A stretch of DNA of 5,524 bases. Origin: Enterobacteriaceae bacterium UBA3516 (GTDB taxonomy: Bacteria > Pseudomonadota > Gammaproteobacteria > Enterobacterales > Enterobacteriaceae). Of the stretch, positions 1-5,303 are shown one piece after another. Positions within the stretch are counted from its first letter, which is position 1; each line of letters begins with the position of its first letter. The DNA lies in assembly GCA_002377245.1 (NCBI GenBank), contig DFPL01000171.1, forward strand, positions 1 through 5,524, read 5' to 3'. Under the pieces are notes generated by a model that ran no database searches, had not been told where the DNA came from, and saw only the letters and a program-made list of their open reading frames with translations. A program made the position numbers and the translations under genes.

Positions 1-524
1 AGCAGACCACCGCCCCAGACCATATGCGCAATCGGCACGTAGGAGAGCGTCAGCCACACCACCACGAAGATCAGCACGGCAGAGAAGCGGATACGTTCAG
101 CCAGGGCACCGACGATAAGACCCACGGTAATACAGGCGAACGATCCCTGGAAGGCAACATGAATGTACTGATAGAAGCTGCCCATTACGGCGGTCAGCTC
201 GATGTTTTTCAACATCGCCCAGTTAAAGCTACCAAAGAAGCTATTACCTTCACTGAATGCGAGGGAGTAGCCATACACCACCCACAATACGCAGACCAGG
301 GCGAAGGTCACGGCCACCTGAGTCAGCATAGAGAGAACGTTTTTGCCACGGATCAAGCCGCCGTAGAACAGGGCAATACCCGGGATAGTCATAAACAGCA
401 CCAGCGCGGTGCAGATCATCATAAAGGCGTTGTCAGCTTTATCCGCAACCGCCGGGGCAGCCATCGCCAGACCAGGCAGTAATGCCAGCGAAGCAAGACC
501 TGCTTTTAACATTGTTTTCTTCAT
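1..524 (-). CDS. amtB: Ammonium channel AmtB, N-terminal part (runs off left edge)
   Basis: AmtB is the trimeric inner-membrane ammonia/ammonium channel of the Amt/Rh family. The window holds 174 codons from the ATG at 524; the C-terminal part lies outside. Residues 1-22 form a signal peptide (two Lys after Met, a hydrophobic core, A-M-A before the cut), and the mature chain would begin A-P-A-V-A-D-K-A-D. In mature numbering the extracellular-side Phe gate residue F107 (with F103 and Q104) and W148 of the ammonium recruitment site are present. D160 and the twin histidines lie beyond the edge. Several hydrophobic membrane segments are visible, for example the one around CTALVLFMTIPGIALFYGG. 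A GGGGAAG ribosome binding site lies just upstream. The gene follows glnK by 33 nt with no terminator between them, so they are co-transcribed. The reading frame is intact throughout. Identification rests on near-identity with remembered E. coli AmtB. Confidence 0.97.
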   Translation of the reverse strand, partial: MKKTMLKAGLASLALLPGLAMAAPAVADKADNAFMMICTALVLFMTIPGIALFYGGLIRGKNVLSMLTQVAVTFALVCVLWVVYGYSLAFSEGNSFFGSFNWAMLKNIELTAVMGSFYQYIHVAFQGSFACITVGLIVGALAERIRFSAVLIFVVVWLTLSYVPIAHMVWGGGL

Positions 525-557
525 TTTCTTCCCCATCCTTCTCACTGTGTGCAGGTA

Positions 558-896
558 TTACAGTGCCGCTTCGTCGGCTTCGCCGGTACGAATACGAATG
601 ACACGTTGCAGCTCAGCAACGAAAATTTTGCCGTCGCCAATTTTTCCGGTGTAGGCCGCTTTGCTAATCACATCAATCACTTCATCAAGTTGATCGTCTG
701 CAATAGCCACGTCAATCTTCACTTTTGGCAGGAAGTTAACGCTGTACTCGGCACCACGGTAAAGCTCGGCATGCCCCTTCTGACGCCCGAAACCTTTTAC
801 TTCAGTCACGGTCAATCCTTGAATACCAATTGAAGACAGCGCTTCACGAACGTCTTCCAGTTTGAATGGCTTAATCACCACGGTAACCAGCTTCAT
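558..896 (-). CDS. glnK: Nitrogen regulatory PII-family protein GlnK
   Basis: This is a complete 112-residue PII signalling protein, the usual length for GlnK. It forms a trimer that senses ATP/ADP and 2-oxoglutarate, is uridylylated by GlnD, and blocks AmtB when nitrogen becomes plentiful. Visible key residues are the uridylylation site Y51 and R47 at the T-loop tip (R47 enters the AmtB pore), Q39 and K58 of the 2-oxoglutarate pocket, and the nucleotide-binding G-D-G-K at 87-90 with R101 and R103. N54 and the sequence around it match GlnK rather than GlnB. The start at 896 (M-K-L-V-T-V) is chosen because GGAGG sits 7 nt upstream. An in-frame ATG at 914 would add M-T-G-G-G-S, which merely translates that ribosome binding site and is absent from the family. 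The gene leads the glnK-amtB operon and has a sigma-54 promoter upstream. Confidence 0.98.
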   Translation of the reverse strand: MKLVTVVIKPFKLEDVREALSSIGIQGLTVTEVKGFGRQKGHAELYRGAEYSVNFLPKVKIDVAIADDQLDEVIDVISKAAYTGKIGDGKIFVAELQRVIRIRTGEADEAAL

Positions 897-903
897 AGAT
901 CCC

Positions 904-908
904 CCTCC
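904..908 (-). promoter_or_regulatory. glnK ribosome binding site
   Basis: On the minus strand this reads GGAGG, extended to GGAGGGGG over 901-908, 7 nt before the ATG at 896. It decides the glnK start against the in-frame ATG at 914, which lies upstream of it. Confidence 0.85.
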
Positions 909-950
909 AGTCAAAATCGATAATGGCCGCAGCTAACACACAGGAGATAT

Positions 951-966
951 TGCAAGGGCTGTGCCA
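951..966 (-). promoter_or_regulatory. Sigma-54 promoter of glnK-amtB
   Basis: The minus strand reads TGGCAC-AGCCC-TTGCA. This is an exact match to the sigma-54 (RpoN) consensus TGGCAC-N5-TTGCW, with the GG at -24 and the GC at -12 correctly spaced. Transcription would begin near position 940, giving a leader of about 44 nt before the glnK ATG. Sigma-54 promoters need a remote activator, and for glnK in enteric bacteria that is phosphorylated NtrC; a matching enhancer lies about 140 bp upstream. The match is seen directly, and the start point is inferred from the element. Confidence 0.95.
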
Positions 967-1011
967 GAAATGAAAAACAGGCGTTATTCAGGCTTTTATG
1001 GCCTGCAGGAG

Positions 1012-1025
1012 GGGTTGGCTAACCC
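1012..1025. other. Small inverted repeat in the glnK upstream region
   Basis: GGGTT-GGCT-AACCC gives a perfect 5-bp stem with a 4-nt loop, located between the NtrC-type site and the sigma-54 promoter. No T tract follows on either strand, so it is not an obvious terminator. It lies in DNA that must loop for NtrC to reach RNA polymerase. No function can be assigned and it may be chance. Confidence 0.3.
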
Positions 1026-1071
1026 GAAGTGAAAAGCGAGACGCGTTCAGATTGTTCCTGGAAAAGAAAAA

Positions 1072-1088
1072 CGCACCACGACAGTGCG
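1072..1088 (-). promoter_or_regulatory. NtrC-type enhancer site for glnK
   Basis: The minus strand reads CGCACTGTCGTGGTGCG. This is GCAC-N7-GTGC with a TGGTGC right half, matching the NtrC (NRI) dyad pattern TGCACYA-N3-TRGTGCA. Its centre (1080) lies about 140 bp upstream of the start predicted from the sigma-54 element, a normal enhancer distance. Binding by NtrC is inferred from the match and from established control of glnK in enteric bacteria. Confidence 0.8.
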
Positions 1089-1095
1089 CAGTGCG
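1082..1095. repeat. Tandem 7-bp repeat CAGTGCG x2
   Basis: CAGTGCG occurs twice back to back (1082-1088 and 1089-1095). Each copy ends in GTGCG, which is complementary to the single CGCAC at 1072-1076, so the left arm can pair with either copy. The inner copy completes the 17-bp NtrC-type dyad, and the outer copy completes the longer terminator stem. Confidence 0.9.
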
Positions 1096-1104
1096 TTATT
1101 TTTT

Positions 1105-1121
1105 TGCACCAACAGAGGTTC
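1105..1121 (-). promoter_or_regulatory. Possible second, half-matching NtrC site
   Basis: The minus strand reads GAACCTCTGTTGGTGCA. The right half TTGGTGCA is a perfect NtrC half-site, while the left half diverges from TGCAC. Its centre (1113) is 33 bp from the stronger site at 1080, about three helical turns, so both would lie on the same DNA face. That is the arrangement of paired NtrC sites at glnA. The site is weak by sequence and would rely on cooperative binding; it is proposed, not established. Confidence 0.45.
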
Positions 1122-1150
1122 CCGTCAGTAGCGTGCCTGATTATGGTGCA

Positions 1151-2929
1151 TCAGGCGATAAGGGTTTCTTCTTGTAAACCGGCAGCCAGTTCTTCCCCCG
1201 CCAGCTGCAACTGGTACATCTGCCAGTAGCGTCCTTTCTTTTCAAGCAGTTGCTGGTGAGTTCCGCGTTCAACGGCTTGCCCACGATGAAGCACAAGTAT
1301 GGTTCCGGCATCCACAATGGTCGACAATCGATGGGCAATTACCACCAGGGTCGTCTTCTCCCGTACGGCAACCAGCGCCTGCTGAATGGCCTGCTCGGTG
1401 CCGGAGTCAATGTTAGCCGTCGCTTCATCAAGGATCAGGATTTGCGGGGTATCCACCAGCACGCGCGCCAGAGCGAGCAGCTGCTTTTGCCCCACTGAGA
1501 GGTTGTTACCTTGCTCCCCTAGTCGCGTATAGATGCCGTCACTCATGCCGCGCGCCAGCTCCGCAAGCTGCACCGTTTCCAGCGCATGCCAGACCTGCGC
1601 CTCAGAAATGTCGCGCCCCAGCGTGACGTTGGCAAAGAAGCTGTCGGCCATTACTACCGGGTCCTGCTGCACCATCGCCACCCCTTTGCGCAATGACGCG
1701 TGACTCAGCGCGGAGAGCGGGCGACCGTCCAGGCGGATCTCCCCTTTGGTGAGCGGGTAGTACCCCATGAGCAGATTGGCGAGGGTACTTTTACCGCTGC
1801 CGGTGTGCCCGACCAGTGCGACGAAACTGCGCGGCGGCACGCTCAGGCTGATGTCCTGTAACACCAGTTGATCATCACGATACGCAAAGGAGACATTCTC
1901 AATATCTATCGCGCCGCTTTTCAGCGGTTCATCGTCATAGCCGTAGGTCTGACGCGGGCAATCCATCAGTTCAAACACGCGCTCTCCGGCCACCACCGCC
2001 TGTTGGAGCATCGATTGCTGGGTCGTGAGTTCAATTAAAGGCTCATTGAGCCGCCCCAGATAACTGATAAAGGCGTACAGCACCCCAACTTCCACTGTTC
2101 CGGTGGGGCTAAAACCGAACAGCATCAACAGGCCGCAAAGAATAAGTGTGGTAAACAAGCTCAGCAAAGGACGCAACAGGAAGCCATCAAGACGCAGGGT
2201 TTGCATCCGCGCCAGGTAGTGTGAGCGGCTCGCCTCACCCATTCGTTCACCAAAACGCCCCTGCTGGCGGAACTGCTGGATAACACTCATCCCGTTAATG
2301 ACTTCGTTAAAACCGTCGTTAATGTCCGCAAGATAGGCACGCATGCGTCGGACGATGGGCGTGCTGTAACGCTGATAAATCAACATCACAATCAGTACCG
2401 CCGGGAAAATGGCGATAGCCACCAGCGCCATTCGCCAGTCAAGGCTGAACATGGCCACCAGCATGGCGCCAATCAATGCTGCGCTGCGCAGTACCGTAGC
2501 CACCACGGTAACGTACAGATCACGAATCACTTCGGTATCGTTGGTCACGCGGGAGATAATTTGCCCTACCGGTTGGGTATCAAAGGCATTAAGCGGCTGA
2601 CGAAGCGCAGCATCCATCACATCAGTACGGAGCTGTTGCACCACACCGACCGCGGCCTGGTTGAACAACAACGCCTGGGCGTAATGAAGCCCCGCCGCCA
2701 GGAATTGCAGGCCAATGTAGGCGACGACCAGCCCGGCAACCAGCCCCAGTGGCAGATAGCTTTTCGCCACCATGTTGTCGATAAAATAGCTGATAAGCGC
2801 CGGCCCCGTCACTTCCGCCGCTGCCGCAACCCAGAGCATCACCACGGCTTTTATCAGCTGTTTGCGCCAGGGTTTTCCATAGACCAGCAGACGCTTTAAG
2901 GTCGGCCATAGCTGCCCGAAGTTACGCAT
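1151..2929 (-). CDS. mdlB: ABC exporter half-transporter MdlB (heterodimer partner of MdlA)
   Basis: MdlB is a complete 592-residue type IV (ABCB-like) half-exporter with an N-terminal six-helix membrane domain (about 25-315) and a C-terminal ATPase domain (about 340-575). Motifs are Walker A G-H-T-G-S-G-K-S-T at 374-382, Q-loop Q422, signature L-S-V-G-Q at 477-481 (third residue Val instead of Gly), Walker B I-L-I-L-D-E at 497-502 with catalytic E502, and H-loop H533. The altered signature faces the MdlA ATP site, while MdlB supplies the intact Walker B Glu. The start at 2929 matches the E. coli protein and has AGGAGG 6 nt upstream; the frame is open to an ATG at 3043, but that adds 38 unrelated residues inside mdlA. 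It overlaps the mdlA stop by 8 nt (ATGCGTAA), implying coupled translation. The transported substrate is unknown; the name means multidrug-resistance-like, from sequence only. Confidence 0.96.
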   Translation of the reverse strand: MRNFGQLWPTLKRLLVYGKPWRKQLIKAVVMLWVAAAAEVTGPALISYFIDNMVAKSYLPLGLVAGLVVAYIGLQFLAAGLHYAQALLFNQAAVGVVQQLRTDVMDAALRQPLNAFDTQPVGQIISRVTNDTEVIRDLYVTVVATVLRSAALIGAMLVAMFSLDWRMALVAIAIFPAVLIVMLIYQRYSTPIVRRMRAYLADINDGFNEVINGMSVIQQFRQQGRFGERMGEASRSHYLARMQTLRLDGFLLRPLLSLFTTLILCGLLMLFGFSPTGTVEVGVLYAFISYLGRLNEPLIELTTQQSMLQQAVVAGERVFELMDCPRQTYGYDDEPLKSGAIDIENVSFAYRDDQLVLQDISLSVPPRSFVALVGHTGSGKSTLANLLMGYYPLTKGEIRLDGRPLSALSHASLRKGVAMVQQDPVVMADSFFANVTLGRDISEAQVWHALETVQLAELARGMSDGIYTRLGEQGNNLSVGQKQLLALARVLVDTPQILILDEATANIDSGTEQAIQQALVAVREKTTLVVIAHRLSTIVDAGTILVLHRGQAVERGTHQQLLEKKGRYWQMYQLQLAGEELAAGLQEETLIA

Positions 2930-4685
2930 GACTGGCCTCCTGTGGCGCTTCATCCAGCGCCGCTTCCAGTTGCTGATAGCGATACATATCGCGATACCAC
3001 CCAGGCGTACTCGCCAGTTGTTCATGTTCCCCGCGCTGTGCAATGTGCCCGTGCTGCATCACCAGGATTTCACTCGCCTCCGTCAGCGCCGACAGGCGAT
3101 GCGCACTGATGATGACCGTGCGCCCTTCTCCCCATTGACGGAGGTTATGCAGAATCTGATGCTCGGTACGCCCGTCAACGGCAGAAAGCGCATCATCTAG
3201 CAGCAGAATTTCCGCATCCAGCAAAAGCGCACGCGCAATAGAGATACGCTGTTTTTGCCCACCGGAGAGCATGACGCCGCGCTCCCCCACTTCGGTTTCA
3301 TAGCCCTGCGGCAGTCGCAAAATATCGTCATGCACGCTGGCAAGTCGGGCGACATGTTCAATCTCTTCGCGGGTGGCGCCCGGTTTACCCAGCGCAATAT
3401 TACTGGCAACCGTATCGGAGAAGAGGAAGGGAGTTTGATTGACGACCGCAAGGCGACTGCGCCACGCATCCAGCTTGAGTTCGGTTAGCGGTATCGCGTG
3501 GAAGCGAATGTCGCCCTGCTCAACGTCGAAATGGCGCTGAATCAGGGAGAGCAATGTGCTTTTCCCTGAGCCGGTCGGCCCGCAAATCCCCAGCATCTGA
3601 CCCGGCTGGAGAGTGACGTTAACGTCACTCAAAATCGGCTGCGTGGTTTGCGGATAGATAAACTGGCGGATAGCTATCTCCAGCGTGCCCCGCCCCGCCG
3701 GTACCGGTTCGCTACCGTCATTCACCACCGGGGCTTCCGACAGCATATCGCGGATACGGGTATAAGCGGCACTGCCGCGTTCAACGATATTGAACATCCA
3801 TGCCAGGGCTAACATCGGCCAAATCATCAGTCCCAGATACATCATAAAGCTGGTGAGTTGCCCCAGCGTCAGCGAACCTTGCACCACCATCCAACTCCCG
3901 CCGCCGATCGCCAGCAGGTTCGCCATACCAATAGCGATATAGATCGTTGGATCGAAGCGAGCATCGACGCGCGCAACCCGCATGTTTTTCTCGCCAGTGT
4001 CCGCCGCCTCGCCGGAAAACAGCGCCGACTGACGGTCTTCCAGACCAAAGGCTTTGATCATCCGAATGCTGGTCATGCTCTCCTGGGTGCGATCGTTGAG
4101 GGCAGAGAACGCCGCCTGCGCCAGCTTGAAGCGTTGATGTAGTTGATCGCCGTAACGCTTGATCACCAGGGCCATAATCGGCATGGGTAGCAGGGAAAGT
4201 AAGGTGAGCTGCCAGCTGATTTGCGTCGACATCACGATCAGCACTACGCAGCCCATCACCAGGGAATCCACCAGTGTCAGCACCCCCTCTCCGGCGGCGA
4301 AGACCACACGGTCAACGTCGTTAGTCGCACGGGCCATCAAATCCCCGGTGCGGTGACGCAGATAAAACTCCGGGTGCTGGCGACTGAGCTGGCGATAGAA
4401 ATCTTCGCGCAGTTCGACCGCCAACTGATAGGAGGCACCAAACAACCAGACGCGCCAGACATAGCGCAACAGGTAGGTGACGATAGCGATCAGCACCAGC
4501 GAGCCAATCCACATCATCACCTGTGAAGGGGTGTAATGCTGTCGGGTTACGCCATCAACCAGAATGCCCACCACTTTAGGCGGAACGAGCTGCAAAATGG
4601 CAATGATGATAAGTAAGCCAACGGCACCGAGATAGCGTCGCCATTCCCGGCGAAAATACCAGCTTAACTGAGCAAATAATCGCAC
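2922..4685 (-). CDS. mdlA: ABC exporter half-transporter MdlA (heterodimer partner of MdlB)
   Basis: MdlA is a complete 587-residue half-exporter (E. coli MdlA is about 590) in the inner membrane. The six-helix domain spans about 15-305; the first helices are near 18-40 and 57-78 and the last pair near 245-300. The ATPase domain spans about 335-565. Motifs are Walker A G-P-T-G-S-G-K-S-T at 369-377, Q-loop Q417, consensus signature L-S-G-G-Q at 473-477, Walker B I-L-L-L-D-D at 493-498 and H-loop H529. D498 stands where the catalytic Glu is expected, so this half has a weakened ATPase site. The start is GTG at 4685, with AGGA 9 nt upstream and the M-R-L-F-A-Q-L-S-W-Y beginning known from E. coli. 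The gene follows decR after 44 nt without a terminator and overlaps mdlB. The substrate is not known; linkage to a cysteine-responsive regulator hints at sulfur metabolism, but that is inference. Confidence 0.96.
   Translation of the reverse strand: MRLFAQLSWYFRREWRRYLGAVGLLIIIAILQLVPPKVVGILVDGVTRQHYTPSQVMMWIGSLVLIAIVTYLLRYVWRVWLFGASYQLAVELREDFYRQLSRQHPEFYLRHRTGDLMARATNDVDRVVFAAGEGVLTLVDSLVMGCVVLIVMSTQISWQLTLLSLLPMPIMALVIKRYGDQLHQRFKLAQAAFSALNDRTQESMTSIRMIKAFGLEDRQSALFSGEAADTGEKNMRVARVDARFDPTIYIAIGMANLLAIGGGSWMVVQGSLTLGQLTSFMMYLGLMIWPMLALAWMFNIVERGSAAYTRIRDMLSEAPVVNDGSEPVPAGRGTLEIAIRQFIYPQTTQPILSDVNVTLQPGQMLGICGPTGSGKSTLLSLIQRHFDVEQGDIRFHAIPLTELKLDAWRSRLAVVNQTPFLFSDTVASNIALGKPGATREEIEHVARLASVHDDILRLPQGYETEVGERGVMLSGGQKQRISIARALLLDAEILLLDDALSAVDGRTEHQILHNLRQWGEGRTVIISAHRLSALTEASEILVMQHGHIAQRGEHEQLASTPGWYRDMYRYQQLEAALDEAPQEASHA
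2936..2941 (-). promoter_or_regulatory. mdlB ribosome binding site inside mdlA
   Basis: The minus strand carries a perfect AGGAGG 6 nt before the mdlB ATG (2929), embedded in the last codons of mdlA. With the 8-nt gene overlap it fixes the mdlB start and suggests matched production of the two half-transporters. Confidence 0.85.
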
Positions 4686-4694
4686 GCGTTTACA

Positions 4695-4698
4695 TCCT
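4695..4698 (-). promoter_or_regulatory. mdlA ribosome binding site with adjacent start-stop ATG-TAA
   Basis: The minus strand reads AGGA, 9 nt before the GTG start of mdlA at 4685. Overlapping its last base is ATG (4695-4693) followed at once by TAA (4692-4690), a minimal start-stop pair out of frame with mdlA. The ribosome binding site supports the GTG start; whether the ATG-TAA is used is unknown. Confidence 0.6.
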
Positions 4699-4729
4699 GA
4701 ACGTGATTTTCCGACACATGCCGGGAGGG

Positions 4730-5188
4730 TTATTCTATGGGCAAAGCCGTGGTGTATTTAATCTGCTCCATGGCGAAACTCGAGGTAACATCTGATAAGC
4801 CTGGCACACTGTTGACCAGTTTTTTATAGAAGTCATCGTAACGTTTCATGTCTGCCACCTGTACGCGCAGCAGGTAATCGTATTCCCCTGCCATACGCCA
4901 GAATCCGAGCACTTCAGGCATCTCCGTCACCACGGCGGTGAAGCGTGAATACCAGTCACTGCTGTGATGCTGCGTTTTGATCAACACAAAAGCGGTCAGG
5001 CTAAGCCCCAGCTTTTCCGCATCCAGCATCGCCACCCGCGCCAGAAGGATACCGTCATCTTCCAGCCGTTTTAATCGTTTCCAGCAGGGTGTGGTGGTCA
5101 GATTAACGGCATCCGCGAGTGCCTGCAAAGAGAGGGAGCAATCCTTCTGCAGTAGCGAGAGCAACTTACGGTCAATTTTATCTATCAT
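4730..5188 (-). CDS. decR: Lrp/AsnC-family cysteine-responsive regulator DecR (YbaO)
   Basis: DecR is a complete 152-residue Lrp/AsnC-type regulator, the normal family length. Residues 1-60 hold the winged helix-turn-helix: the first helix of the motif is near L-Q-A-L-A-D-A-V (21-28) and the recognition helix near T-T-T-P-C-W-K-R-L-K-R-L (31-42). Residues about 65-140 form the RAM ligand-binding and oligomerisation domain, with the typical G-E-Y-D-Y-L-L-R-V at 101-109. There are two cysteines, C17 and C35, both in the DNA-binding half. In E. coli DecR activates cysteine detoxification genes, and in Salmonella its homologue YbaO controls cdsH. The start at 5188 matches E. coli; the frame is open to 5344, but those 52 residues are unlike the family and run into the divergent gene. 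The ribosome binding site is weak (GAG about 8 nt upstream). It is first in an apparent decR-mdlA-mdlB operon. Confidence 0.95.
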   Translation of the reverse strand: MIDKIDRKLLSLLQKDCSLSLQALADAVNLTTTPCWKRLKRLEDDGILLARVAMLDAEKLGLSLTAFVLIKTQHHSSDWYSRFTAVVTEMPEVLGFWRMAGEYDYLLRVQVADMKRYDDFYKKLVNSVPGLSDVTSSFAMEQIKYTTALPIE

Positions 5189-5199
5189 AGCGAACTCAT

Positions 5200-5216
5200 A
5201 GAGAAAAATTTTCTCT
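5200..5216. promoter_or_regulatory. Perfect 17-bp palindrome, probable DecR operator
   Basis: AGAGAAAA-A-TTTTCTCT is a perfect inverted repeat with 8-bp arms around one central A. An A/T-rich centre flanked by short G/C-containing arms is typical of Lrp/AsnC-family sites. It lies 12 nt before the decR ATG and overlaps the start point expected from the decR promoter candidate, which fits autorepression. From the cdsH side it is about 88 nt upstream of the ATG, where an activator could bind. The palindrome is seen directly; DecR as its ligand is inference. Confidence 0.65.
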
Positions 5217-5220
5217 TCAC

Positions 5221-5249
5221 ATTCTATTCTAAAGGCGAAATGGCAACAA
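5221..5249 (-). promoter_or_regulatory. Candidate sigma-70 promoter of decR-mdlA-mdlB
   Basis: On the minus strand TTGTTG (5249-5244) lies 17 bp before TAGAAT (5226-5221). The -10 matches TATAAT at five of six bases, while the -35 matches at three. A second TAGAAT overlaps at 5231-5226 but has no well-spaced -35. The start would fall near 5214, inside the 17-bp palindrome, leaving a leader of about 26 nt. Confidence 0.5.
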
Positions 5250-5259
5250 TTTTTTCTGC
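5243..5259. promoter_or_regulatory. Imperfect A/T-centred dyad, possible second DecR site
   Basis: GCAACAATTTTTTCTGC has five of eight symmetric pairs matching (GCA..AA/TT..TGC) around an A/T-rich centre. Its centre (5251) is 43 bp from the centre of the perfect palindrome (5208), about four helical turns. Lrp-family proteins often bind several phased sites. The evidence is weak and inferential. Confidence 0.25.
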
Positions 5260-5268
5260 GCTTTGCAC

Positions 5269-5274
5269 TATTCT
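5269..5274 (+). promoter_or_regulatory. Candidate -10 element for the cdsH-like gene
   Basis: TATTCT matches TATAAT at four of six bases and would start transcription near 5281, leaving a leader of about 23 nt. No good -35 hexamer lies 16-18 bp upstream, which would fit a promoter that depends on an activator such as DecR. Support is weak. Confidence 0.25.
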
Positions 5275-5303
5275 GGGCACAAAATGATAAACGGAACAGA
5301 TGA

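Larger units (their letters stand above)
1058..1097 (-). terminator. Probable rho-independent terminator of decR-mdlA-mdlB
   Basis: About 53 nt downstream of the mdlB stop, the minus strand forms a stem of AACGCAC (1097-1091) with GTGCGTT (1076-1070). It is followed directly by a T-rich run that, including the last stem bases, reads TTTTTCTTTTCC. The 14-nt loop can be shortened to 7 nt by an alternative pairing, CGCAC (1088-1084) with GTGCG (1076-1072). On the plus strand the same stem is followed by ATTTTTTT, so the structure could work in both directions, although no plus-strand gene is seen to the left. It would keep mdlB transcription from running into glnK. It occupies the same bases as the NtrC-type enhancer. 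Confidence 0.7.

Noticed and set aside
24..482. 152-codon open frame on the plus strand
   Set aside because: It is antisense to amtB, rich in His, Gln and Arg as expected of a shadow frame, and has no ribosome binding site or recognisable domain.
897..914. N-terminal extension of GlnK by six residues (M-T-G-G-G-S)
   Set aside because: The extension is the translated ribosome binding site; GlnK proteins begin M-K-L-V-T, and the ATG at 896 is well spaced from GGAGG.
982..998. IHF site between the NtrC enhancer and the sigma-54 promoter
   Set aside because: The stretch around TTATTCAGGCTTTTA only loosely resembles WATCAANNNNTTR, with mismatches in the conserved core.
1029..1229. 66-codon plus-strand frame crossing the mdlB 3' end
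   Set aside because: It covers the terminator/enhancer and the antisense of mdlB, with low-complexity composition and no domain or ribosome binding site.
2930..3043. 38-residue upstream extension of MdlB
   Set aside because: It lies in mdlA coding sequence in another frame, is unlike any ABC exporter N-terminus, and ignores the AGGAGG next to the ATG at 2929.
4686..4729. Terminator or separate promoter between decR and mdlA
   Set aside because: The 44 nt hold only a 3-bp inverted match (CCG/CGG) with no T tract, and no convincing -10/-35 pair.
5263..5291. TTGCAC-17-GATAAA as a sigma-70 promoter for the cdsH-like gene
   Set aside because: Transcription would begin near 5298, leaving about 6 nt before the ATG and no ribosome binding site; the -35 matches only three of six bases.
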